Part shown: one piece after another, positions 16,829 through 24,835 of the stretch
Layout: each line of letters starts with the position of its first letter
Numbering within the stretch: position 1 is the stretch's first letter
Assembly: GCA_036494465.1 (NCBI GenBank)
Contig: DASXOJ010000087.1
Span: forward strand, 4,553 to 68,552
Direction of reading: 5' to 3'
Source of the DNA: CAJCJE01 sp036494465
GTDB taxonomy: Bacteria; Actinomycetota; Actinomycetes; Mycobacteriales; Pseudonocardiaceae
DNA: 64,000 bases
Program-made: the position numbers and the translations under genes
The notes under the pieces: generated by a model
Databases searched by the model: none
What the model saw: only the letters and a program-made list of their open reading frames with translations
Told to the model about the DNA's origin: nothing

Positions 16829-18180
16829 CGGCTCGACTCGCGCAGAGCAGGCGACTCACTCCGGACAGGCTGCGGTGGAAGTGGCAGGGTGGCACGCACG
16901 ATCCAGCCGCCGTCCAGGTCGGGCCCCGCGTAGGCGGTGCCGCCGGTGAGCGCGGCGCGTTCCCTGATCCCGATCAGGCCCTGGCCGGACTGGTGCGTTC
17001 CCGTTGCGTGGTAAATGGTTTCCCGTCCGTGGTGGCCGACGGGTTGTCCGCTGTCCTGCACGCTTACCCCGAACTCCCGGTCGGTGGCGCTCAGGGTGAC
17101 CCGCAGGGTGGTGGCGGACCCTGCGTGTTTGAGGCTGTTGGTGAGTGCTTCCTGGATGATGCGGTACGCGGCCAGTTGCACGCTGGCCGGCACTGTGTCA
17201 AGGTCGCCCTCGGTTCGGTAGCAGATCCGGGGGCCTGCGGCGCGGATACGGTCGAGTAGCGCCGGCAGGTCGGTGATGCCCGGTTGTGGGCTCAGTTCGG
17301 CGCTTTCGACCGGCTGGTCGGGCCGCTCGCGCAGCGCGCCGAGGGTGCGGCGCAGTTCGCTCAGTGCCTGGCGGCCGGTGCCGGCGATGAGGCGCAGTAC
17401 GTCCGCGCGGGCATCGGGGTCGGCGGCGGCCGCGCCGTCGGCCAGTCCGATGATGACGGCGAGGTTGTGGCCGACGATGTCATGCATCTCGCGGGAAACC
17501 CGGCTGCGTTCGGCCAGGGTGGCCAGTTGGACACGTTGCTCGCGTTCGACCTCGAGGCGGGCGGCGCGGTCGGCGAGGGCGTCGAGTTGGGCACGGCGTA
17601 CCCGTACCACAAGCCCCAGCGCGGCGGCGGCGGTCGCGGTGGCGCACAGGAAGAACATGCTGTCCAGGGATTGCTGGTCGTAGGGCCGCGCGTGGAACGC
17701 CGCGACTCCGAGTCCGGCAACGCAGCAGGCACCGACCCAGGGCAGCGCGGTGAGCCGGTCATAGCGCGCGACGGCGTAGAGGGAGATCAGAATGCCGAAC
17801 GCGCTGTGCAGCGAGATACCCAACGACCATTGCAGCACGCAGGCGGCCAAGATCGCTGTCAGAACAGCCAAGGGTGCGCGGCGGCGCCATGCGAGGGGCA
17901 GTGCCTGGCCCACCACTGTGACCGCAATCAGCGCAACGTGAACGCGGGTGCCCAACAACGATATGCGTCCGTTGTCGGCAACGACCAGCAGCTCGGCAAG
18001 GCCGGCAGCCAGGATCGCAAGGACGAGCAGCCGGTCCAGCGCCGAGGGGTGGGCGCGGTCGATGCGGTGCAGGCGGCGACCGAGGCGAACCGCCCGGCGG
18101 GCGAACGTGCTGTGCCACAGGGCGGCCAGTTCGGGAGGCACGTCGCTGGCCGGTGGGTTGCCGGATCTCATGGCCTCCAC
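16825..18180 (-). CDS. Sensor histidine kinase, HisKA_3 type
   Basis: The product has 451 residues. An N-terminal membrane region with several hydrophobic segments spans about residues 45-195. The dimerisation/phospho-acceptor helix carries the His in SREMHDIVGHNLAVI near residue 235. A degenerate-looking ATPase follows (AYRIIQEALTNSLKHA as N box; GQGLIGIRERAALTGGTAYA as G box). This is the NarX/DesK-type architecture common in actinomycetes. There is no large extracellular domain, so the signal may come from the membrane. It pairs with the overlapping response-regulator gene. Confidence 0.93.
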   Translation of the reverse strand: MEAMRSGNPPASDVPPELAALWHSTFARRAVRLGRRLHRIDRAHPSALDRLLVLAILAAGLAELLVVADNGRISLLGTRVHVALIAVTVVGQALPLAWRRRAPLAVLTAILAACVLQWSLGISLHSAFGILISLYAVARYDRLTALPWVGACCVAGLGVAAFHARPYDQQSLDSMFFLCATATAAAALGLVVRVRRAQLDALADRAARLEVEREQRVQLATLAERSRVSREMHDIVGHNLAVIIGLADGAAAADPDARADVLRLIAGTGRQALSELRRTLGALRERPDQPVESAELSPQPGITDLPALLDRIRAAGPRICYRTEGDLDTVPASVQLAAYRIIQEALTNSLKHAGSATTLRVTLSATDREFGVSVQDSGQPVGHHGRETIYHATGTHQSGQGLIGIRERAALTGGTAYAGPDLDGGWIVRATLPLPPQPVRSESPALRESSR

Positions 18181-18284
18181 GCGCCTGTCCCTTCGCCTCC
18201 GCTGCGACTGGCGAGCCCGGCCGCCCTTTCATCCACTGTAGAGCCGCCCCTGCTGCCAACCGTGGTCGGCGTCGGGCATCCGGC

Positions 18285-20519
18285 TCAGCTTGGCGTGCAC
18301 TGGTACAGCTTGCTGGAACTGAAATCACCATTGAGCAGAGCGAGTGCGCCGGAGGCGGCAGTTGCCCCGGCGCTCGTCGCGCCGCCGTAGTCCTTGGGCG
18401 GGACCTTGGCGCAGCTGTGCTCGACCCAGTTCGTGACCGTGGTGGTCGCAGAGCCGGAGCCGCCCATACCCATGCCCAGGCCACCGGGGAGCACCAGGAA
18501 GAACCTGAGCTGACCGCTGTTGACCAATTCCTGCACCCGGCCCAGCGTCGGTTCGGGTACCTGGCCGCTGAAGCCACCCTCCGTGAGAACCTCCTGGCCG
18601 GTAGCCAGGATGAAGGGCTCGGCTTCTGACCAACTGGAGACGCTGACCAGGTAGGTCGCGCCGTCACTATGTGCCAGGAGGTAGGCATAGATCCGTCGCT
18701 CGCCGGCACTCAGCGTCGTCGTCGCGGTCATCATCGCGCCAGGTCGTGACGACGGTCCTGCGGGCATCCCGCGCGGTCCCCTGCCACCGATGCCGCGCTG
18801 CTCGCCAGCGCGCTGCTCGATAACCGCGGCGAACGATGTGCTGCCGCCCAGCCCGCCGGGGCTATCGGCCGGTCCCGCACTGGCATCGTAGGAACTGCCC
18901 TCATAGTTCGGGTCCAGGACGGAGGCGGCCCATACCGTGGGCGCGGCGAGCATGGCCACGACCGCCGCGACAACACCGGTAGTCATGAGTCGAGCGCGAG
19001 TGCGGCTGGTGAAGCGCGCGATCACCAGCGCGACGATGGCGACCACGCCCACCGCGACGGACAGCCACAACGCCCACGGCAAGAAGTCGCGGTAGGACGA
19101 CCACACCGCGACCGTCCACCCCAGTTCGAGCACGACCGTGACCGGCAGGGCCCATGCGCGCCGGCCACCGGCCCGGTATGCCCGGCCGAGCATGACTGTC
19201 CCGACACCTCCCAGTGCCGCGATCGACGGCGCGAGCTCGGCCAGGTACGCGGTGTGGGGAAGGCTGCTCATGTCGCTCAGGACGACCCCGGCGGTCAGCA
19301 GCCAGGTGCCCCACATCAGCAGGCCACCACGCACCCGATCGGTGCGTTCCGCGCGCCGGCGCCACACAAGGCCCAGTGCCAGGCTCAGCAACGCCAACGG
19401 GAACAGCCAACCGATCTCGGGCGCGTACTGACTGCTGAACAACTTGGTCCACCCGCTGGGCTCCGCACCGGAGAAACCCGATGTACCGGGTGTACCGAAT
19501 GCCTGCCCCGGCCCAGGTTGACTCGCGCCGGGTGCACCTGATCCACCAAGTCCCGCGTCGGCAGGCATGTTCACCCCGGCTCCTGCTCCTGCCCCTTTTC
19601 CGCCAGGTCCCCGGCCGCCGACCTCGTCAGGCAGGTTGATGCCGAAGCGTTCCAGACCGTTGTAACCGAAGACCATGGTGAACGCGCTGTTGTTCGTCGA
19701 GCCGTCGACATAGGGACGATCGGCCGCCGGGGTGAACGTGAACAGCAGGATCCAGGACATCGATACCGCCAGTGTGACCGCGCCGGCCACCCCGAGGTGC
19801 CACATCCTGCGGCGCAGCGGAGCGGGCGCGGTCACCGCGTAGCCCACGGCCAATGCCGGCAGGATCATCCATGCCTGCAACATCTTGCACTGGAAACCGA
19901 GTCCGACCCAGATGCCCGAGTACAGCAGCGGGCGTAACCGCGCGTCGAGGACGGCGCGCTGGTAGGCATCCGCGACCAGGACCATGCACATCGTCAGAGC
20001 GCCGTCCTCCATGCTATGACCGAACATGGAAGCCGCGATGGGCGTGATCGCGAAGATTCCAGCGGCGAAGATCCCCGGCATGGGGCCTGCCCAGCGACGG
20101 ACGACGCGATACATCACCAGCACGGCCACGATGCCCTCGATGACCTGTGGAAAGGCCACCGCCCACGGCTGAAACCCGAAGATCCGCGCCGACAGCGCCT
20201 GTGGCATGAACGAGCCGGCGAGCTTGTCGATGGTGATGGTCGCCTGCGGGTCGAACGCGCCGTAGAGGAATGCCTTCCAGCTCTCCGACATGCTCTTGAC
20301 CGCCGCCGAGTAGTACGGCGACATGTCCACTGTGGATAGATTCCACGCGTACAGCACCGCGGCAACGACCGCGACGCCCAGCAGGGCAGGACGCGCCCAC
20401 CGAGGCTGGTCATCGGGCGAGCGCCACACCTGCCAGCGGTTCCTCGCGGTCCGGGCCTCCGACGCCGACTGGTCCAGTGATTCGAACGGATCGGCAAGGG
20501 CCAGTGACACGGGCGACAC
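18285..20519 (-). CDS. Membrane glycosyltransferase, GT39/ArnT-like
   Basis: The product has 744 residues. An N-terminal GT-C region has an acidic loop after the first helix (YAWNLSTVDMSPYYSAAVKS), typical of the PMT/ArnT family where it holds the catalytic Asp. Numerous hydrophobic segments run to about residue 540. A Gly/Pro-rich insert follows NLPDEVGGRGP near residue 310. The C-terminal ~200 residues are an extracytoplasmic domain ending ALLNGDFSSSKLYQCTPS. It would transfer a sugar from a polyprenyl phosphate carrier at the outer face of the membrane. The acceptor is unknown and no pathway link to the neighbours is visible. Confidence 0.88.
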   Translation of the reverse strand: MSPVSLALADPFESLDQSASEARTARNRWQVWRSPDDQPRWARPALLGVAVVAAVLYAWNLSTVDMSPYYSAAVKSMSESWKAFLYGAFDPQATITIDKLAGSFMPQALSARIFGFQPWAVAFPQVIEGIVAVLVMYRVVRRWAGPMPGIFAAGIFAITPIAASMFGHSMEDGALTMCMVLVADAYQRAVLDARLRPLLYSGIWVGLGFQCKMLQAWMILPALAVGYAVTAPAPLRRRMWHLGVAGAVTLAVSMSWILLFTFTPAADRPYVDGSTNNSAFTMVFGYNGLERFGINLPDEVGGRGPGGKGAGAGAGVNMPADAGLGGSGAPGASQPGPGQAFGTPGTSGFSGAEPSGWTKLFSSQYAPEIGWLFPLALLSLALGLVWRRRAERTDRVRGGLLMWGTWLLTAGVVLSDMSSLPHTAYLAELAPSIAALGGVGTVMLGRAYRAGGRRAWALPVTVVLELGWTVAVWSSYRDFLPWALWLSVAVGVVAIVALVIARFTSRTRARLMTTGVVAAVVAMLAAPTVWAASVLDPNYEGSSYDASAGPADSPGGLGGSTSFAAVIEQRAGEQRGIGGRGPRGMPAGPSSRPGAMMTATTTLSAGERRIYAYLLAHSDGATYLVSVSSWSEAEPFILATGQEVLTEGGFSGQVPEPTLGRVQELVNSGQLRFFLVLPGGLGMGMGGSGSATTTVTNWVEHSCAKVPPKDYGGATSAGATAASGALALLNGDFSSSKLYQCTPS

Positions 20520-20618
20520 CTTTCACAGCGGCTCCGGCACCGCGGCGCGGGTGCTGGCACCTGTCACCGTAGAAGCGCGGCACGGGCGGTCGGTGGCACC
20601 ACGGGCCCGATTTCGCGG

Positions 20619-20646
20619 CCAGACCGGTACCGCGGTACCGGTCTGG
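20619..20646. repeat. Perfect 28-base palindrome
   Basis: CCAGACCGGTACCG (20619-20632) is followed at once by its exact reverse complement (20633-20646). It also contains nested ACCGGT and GGTACC palindromes. It lies between the GT39 gene start (20519) and the gentisate operon (20812), with no T run, so an operator is more likely than a terminator. Confidence 0.55.
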
Positions 20647-20761
20647 CATCAACCCAGAGGCTGACCTCTCGCTATAGCCGCGCGCGATGATGCTGCGTGC
20701 CTCGGTCATGACTTCGGCGACATACCCCGCCAATAAATCGTGCCATGGCGTGGACGGTCGT

Positions 20762-20786
20762 CACCAACTTGTTGTATTTTGGTGGG
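20762..20786 (+). promoter_or_regulatory. Shared box upstream of the gentisate operon
   Basis: CACCAA (20762-20767) and TTGGTG (20779-20784) form an inverted repeat. TGTTGTATTTTGGTGGG (20770-20786) matches the box at 6499-6515, ahead of the hydroxylase-isomerase operon, at 14 of 17 bases. It ends 26 bases before the dioxygenase ATG, where a repressor could block transcription or its start. Confidence 0.5.
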
Positions 20787-20811
20787 CAACCGCTCCGCGA
20801 AGGGACGACCG

Positions 20812-21897
20812 ATGGCAGCTCCCCCGCACATTCCGGACAGCATGGCCGACGAACAGGCTCGGCTCGGCGAGCTCTACTCGGCCTTCGAGGCCGCACACCT
20901 GGCCCCGTTGTGGACCCAGCGGGAAGGGCTCATGCCCACCACGCCGGAACCGGATGCCCGGCCGACGCTGTGGCGGTGGTCGACGTTGCTACCACTGGCA
21001 CAGCGGGCCGGCGAACTCGTGCCCGTCGGACGCGGTGGCGAGCGCCGCGCGATCGCGCTGGCCAACCCTGGCCTGCCGGGCACGCCATACGCCACGCCGA
21101 CGCTGTGGGCCGCGATCCAGTATCTCGGCCCCCGCGAAGAGGCCCCCGCGCATCGGCACAGCCAGACGGCGTTTCGGTTCGTCGTCGACGGCGAGGGCGT
21201 CTGGACCAATGTGGAGGGTGACGCGGTTGCCATGCGCAGGGGCGACCTGCTGCTCACCCCGGGCATGCATTTCCACGAGCACCACAATCCCACCGACCGC
21301 CCGATGGCCTGGATCGACGGCCTTGACATCCCGTTCGTACGCCAACTCGACGCCGGGTTCTTCGAGTTCGGCCCGGATCAACTCGCCACCCGCGAGACAC
21401 CGGTGGCTTCGCGCAACGAACGTCTGTGGGGCCACCCCGGTCTGACGCCGGTCGGCATACCCACACCGAGATCCTCCCCGCTGATGGCCTACCGGTGGGA
21501 ACACACCGATGCCGCGCTCCGAGCTCAACTGGAACTGGAAGCCGAGGGGCACCCCGGCGTTCTCGAACCAGGGCACGCCGCCGTGCGGTTCACCAACCCG
21601 GCCACCGGCGGCGACGCGCTGACGACCATCCGGTGCGAGATGCACCGCCTGCGGCCGGGCAGCCAGACCACCCCCACCCGGATCGCGGGCTCGGCAGTGT
21701 GGCAGGTCTTCGACGGCGCCGGCACCGTGCACGTCGGAGCCGACACCTACGAGGTGGCCAAGGGAGATCTGTTCGCGGTCCCGTCGTGGGCCCCGGTCGC
21801 CATCTCGGCACCGCGCGGCCTTGACGCCTTCCGCTTCTCCGACGAACCGATCCTCGCCGCCCTGAACCTGGGCCGCACAACACGAGCGGACGCGTGA
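20812..21897 (+). CDS. Gentisate 1,2-dioxygenase
   Basis: The product has 361 residues from the ATG at 20812 after GAAGGGA; an upstream GTG at 20740 is less likely. It is a bicupin. The N-terminal cupin carries EEAPAHRHSQTAFRFVVDGE, whose His-x-His and downstream His (TPGMHFHEHHNPT) are the iron ligands. The flanking phrases LWRWSTLLPLAQRAGELVPV and AIALANPGLPG are characteristic of gentisate dioxygenases. A second, degenerate cupin lies at about residues 260-340. It opens gentisate between C1 and C2 to maleylpyruvate. It heads an operon with fumarylpyruvate hydrolase and two acid-activating enzymes. Confidence 0.92.
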   Translation: MAAPPHIPDSMADEQARLGELYSAFEAAHLAPLWTQREGLMPTTPEPDARPTLWRWSTLLPLAQRAGELVPVGRGGERRAIALANPGLPGTPYATPTLWAAIQYLGPREEAPAHRHSQTAFRFVVDGEGVWTNVEGDAVAMRRGDLLLTPGMHFHEHHNPTDRPMAWIDGLDIPFVRQLDAGFFEFGPDQLATRETPVASRNERLWGHPGLTPVGIPTPRSSPLMAYRWEHTDAALRAQLELEAEGHPGVLEPGHAAVRFTNPATGGDALTTIRCEMHRLRPGSQTTPTRIAGSAVWQVFDGAGTVHVGADTYEVAKGDLFAVPSWAPVAISAPRGLDAFRFSDEPILAALNLGRTTRADA

Positions 21898-21901
21898 ACC
21901 G

Positions 21902-22717
21902 GTGAAACTGGCAACCATTCGCACGTTCGCCGGGACGGCGGCGGTCCGGGTCGATGACGATGCCGCGGTCGAACTGGATGCGCCGGATCTCGGTGTATTC
22001 CTGGCCGGCCGCGACTGGAAGACCTTGGCCGCATGGGCCGACGGGCCACGGCACGAGCTGGCCGGGTTGGATTACGCGCCGCCGGTGCCGAATCCGGAGA
22101 AGGTGATCTGCGTCGGCCTGAACTATCGCTCCCACATCCTGGAGATGGGACGGGAGCTACCGGAATATCCCACCCTGTTCGCCAAGTTCGCCCGCGCGCT
22201 GGTCGGCGCTCGCGACCCGGTGGAACTCCCAGCAGGCTCCGCGCAGGTGGACTGGGAGGCAGAGCTCGGCGTGGTGATCGGTGAGCCCGTCCGGCATGCC
22301 GGTCCAACGCAGGCAGCGGCGGCCATCGCCGGCTACACCGTCGTCAACGACGTGAGCGCGCGCGACTTCCAGTTCCGCTCCGCGCAATGGCTACCGGGCA
22401 AGACCTTCGAGCGCAGCACCCCGGTCGGGCCGTGGCTGGTCGTCGACGAGGGACCGCCGGGAGAGCTCTCGTGCACCGTCGACGGCGAACTGGTGCAGCA
22501 GGCCGAGCTGGCCGACCTTGTGTTCGGTCCCGCCGCGCTGGTCGCCTACATCTCGCAGGTCATCACGCTGGTTCCCGGCGACCTGATCGTCACCGGCACG
22601 CCGGGCGGTGTCGGCCATGCGCGCACACCGGCCCGTTATCTGACCGAAGGCATGGAGCTGGTGACCAGGATCGGTGGTCTCGGCGAATGCCGCAACATCA
22701 TGGTCAAGGGAACCTGA
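21902..22717 (+). CDS. Fumarylpyruvate hydrolase (FAH family)
   Basis: The product has 271 residues with a GTG start 4 bases after the dioxygenase stop. The FAH fold is shown by KVICVGLNYRSHILEMGREL, the metal ligands in DWEAELGVVIGE, and GYTVVNDVSARDFQFRSAQW and LIVTGTPGGVGHAR. It should split fumarylpyruvate to fumarate and pyruvate, the last step of the gentisate pathway. Position directly after gentisate dioxygenase is the main reason for preferring this activity over other FAH-family reactions. Confidence 0.88.
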   Translation: MKLATIRTFAGTAAVRVDDDAAVELDAPDLGVFLAGRDWKTLAAWADGPRHELAGLDYAPPVPNPEKVICVGLNYRSHILEMGRELPEYPTLFAKFARALVGARDPVELPAGSAQVDWEAELGVVIGEPVRHAGPTQAAAAIAGYTVVNDVSARDFQFRSAQWLPGKTFERSTPVGPWLVVDEGPPGELSCTVDGELVQQAELADLVFGPAALVAYISQVITLVPGDLIVTGTPGGVGHARTPARYLTEGMELVTRIGGLGECRNIMVKGT

Positions 22718-22741
22718 GATGCCCGCTGGGACCGCTGTCCG

Positions 22742-24835
22742 GTGGCCGGGCACGTGAGCGTCCCCGGTCCGGCGTCTGCGCTGCGCGACGCGACCCTGGC
22801 CGCGCTGTTCGCGCCGCGCGGGATCGCCGTCGTCGGGGCATCCGGCAATCCGGGCAAGCTCGGTGCGTCGCTTGCCCGTTCGCTGCGTGGTTTCGCTGAA
22901 CGCGGCGGACATCTAGCGCTGGTCAACAGCCGCGACGCCACGATGTACGGCGGTGTGGCAGCCGCGGCGGCAGCAGGCCCGGTGGATCTTGCGATGATCT
23001 GCGTACCCGCGCCCGCCTGTCCGCGGGTCATCGCCGAGGCGGCGGAGGCAGGCGTACGGGCCGCGGTCATCTGTGGTGGCGGATTCGCCGAGGCCGGCGC
23101 GGACGGTGCCGCGCTGCAGCACGAACTGGCCGCGTTGGCAGCCCGTACGGGCATTCGGATACTCGGTCCCAACACCAGTGGTTTCTTCGTCCCGGCGGCC
23201 GGTCTGACCGCGAGTTTCGTGCCAGGGGCCGGTTCCGTGCCGGCCGGCCGCATCGCGGTCGTCGCGGCCAGCGGTGGCGTGAACCACGCCGTGGCTTTCC
23301 TGCTGGCCGAGGCGGGGCATGGCGTCAGTCTTGCGGTCGGTCTCGGCAACGGCGTCGACGTCACGGCACCGGACGTGTTGGACCACCTCGCCGACGATCC
23401 GCGAACCACGGCGGTCGCGCTGCACGTGGAGTCCGTCGCCGACGGCCCTCGGCTGGTCGCATCGGTGCGCGCGCTGACCGCGCACAAACCGGTCGTGGCG
23501 CTGGTCGTCGGCCGACATGACGTCGCGGCCTTCGCCGCATCGCACACCGGTGCCCTCGCCACATCCTGGCGCACCACCCGAGCCGCGCTCGCCCATGCCG
23601 GTGCGGTGCTCGCCGACGACGAACGCGAACTGGTCGACGCCGTTGGCGCGCTCGCGGTCACCAGAGTCCGGCTGGGCCGCCGCAGCGGTGTCGGGGTGGT
23701 CACCGCGCAGGCAGGCCCCGGCCTGCTGCTGCTCGACGAGCTACGCGGACGGTCCGCCGAGGTGCCGGAACTCACCGAAGACACCCAGGTCGCGTTGGCG
23801 GTCCTGTTGCCACCACTGACGTTCCAGCGCAACCCGGTCGACACCGGGCGCCCCGGCCCGGAGTTCGGACGGGTGTTCGCCACGGTGGCCGCTGATCCGG
23901 GCGTCGAGGTCATCGCCGGATACGCCCTGCACGAACCCGAGGCAGTAGACCTCGTCCGCGCGATGCGGGAAACCCACGAAAGCGGGGTACCCATCGTGCT
24001 CGGTGTCGGCGGAACCGGACCGGAAGCGGCCGGCGTTCGACGATCGCTGCTGGCTGCCGGCATTGCCGTCGCCACCGACCCTCGGGGTGTCGCAGCGGCC
24101 ACGGCCGCCCTGCTGGCGCAGGCCAGAACGCGTTACCAGGACGACCACGAACGTGCCGCGCGGCCAAGAGCACACCTTGACACTGGGCCGTACGACGAGA
24201 ACGACGCAAAGAACGTGCTCACCCGGCTGGGTATCGCGACGCCCGCTCGCCGGGCCTGCGCCGACCGGGTCGACGCGCACGCCGCGCTCGCCGAACTGGG
24301 CGGCCCGGTCGCGGTCAAACTGCTGGATTCCGCTGTACTGCACAAGACCGAGGCTGGTGGCGTCCATCTCGGCATCCGCACCGCGGCAGACCTGGATGCC
24401 GCACTTGACGCGCTGGAAGCCATCGGCGCCACCAGATATCTCGTCGAATCCATGGCCGCACAGGGCGTTGATCTGGTCGTCGGCGCCCGCCGCGACCCGG
24501 TATTCGGGCCGATCGTCCTGTTGGGACTCGGTGGCACGACCGCGGAAGCACTTGCCGACGTCGGGGTCCGACTCGCGCCGCTGCCGCAGTCGGAAGCTGC
24601 CACGATGCCCGGTGAACTGGCCGGGCGTGCCCTGCTGAACGGTTGGCGGGGCGGCCCGGTGCTGGACAATGCCGAACTGGGCCGGGTCATTGCGATGGTC
24701 GGCGACGTACTCGTCGACAACCCGCATCTCGCGGAGATCGAGATCAACCCGCTACGCGTCACCACGGGCGGCCTTGTCGCTCTCGACGCGCTGCTGATCG
24801 TCCAGGAGGCCGCCAATGGCCAGTGCGATCAGTGA
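22742..24835 (+). CDS. ADP-forming-type acyl-CoA synthetase
   Basis: The product has 697 residues and a GTG start. Residues about 15-140 are a CoA-binding Rossmann domain (LFAPRGIAVVGASGNPGKLG). The middle is succinyl-CoA-ligase-like, with FAASHTGALATSWRT holding a candidate phospho-His. The C-terminal ~230 residues are an ATP-grasp domain (VAVKLLDSAVLHKTEAGGVH and EIEINPLRV). The order matches fused acetyl-CoA synthetase (ADP-forming) and feruloyl-CoA synthetase-like proteins. Placed between fumarylpyruvate hydrolase and a salicylyl-AMP ligase, it may make salicylyl-CoA from salicylate, or recapture another acid. Its 3' end overlaps the next gene by 20 bases. Confidence 0.82.
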   Translation: MAGHVSVPGPASALRDATLAALFAPRGIAVVGASGNPGKLGASLARSLRGFAERGGHLALVNSRDATMYGGVAAAAAAGPVDLAMICVPAPACPRVIAEAAEAGVRAAVICGGGFAEAGADGAALQHELAALAARTGIRILGPNTSGFFVPAAGLTASFVPGAGSVPAGRIAVVAASGGVNHAVAFLLAEAGHGVSLAVGLGNGVDVTAPDVLDHLADDPRTTAVALHVESVADGPRLVASVRALTAHKPVVALVVGRHDVAAFAASHTGALATSWRTTRAALAHAGAVLADDERELVDAVGALAVTRVRLGRRSGVGVVTAQAGPGLLLLDELRGRSAEVPELTEDTQVALAVLLPPLTFQRNPVDTGRPGPEFGRVFATVAADPGVEVIAGYALHEPEAVDLVRAMRETHESGVPIVLGVGGTGPEAAGVRRSLLAAGIAVATDPRGVAAATAALLAQARTRYQDDHERAARPRAHLDTGPYDENDAKNVLTRLGIATPARRACADRVDAHAALAELGGPVAVKLLDSAVLHKTEAGGVHLGIRTAADLDAALDALEAIGATRYLVESMAAQGVDLVVGARRDPVFGPIVLLGLGGTTAEALADVGVRLAPLPQSEAATMPGELAGRALLNGWRGGPVLDNAELGRVIAMVGDVLVDNPHLAEIEINPLRVTTGGLVALDALLIVQEAANGQCDQ

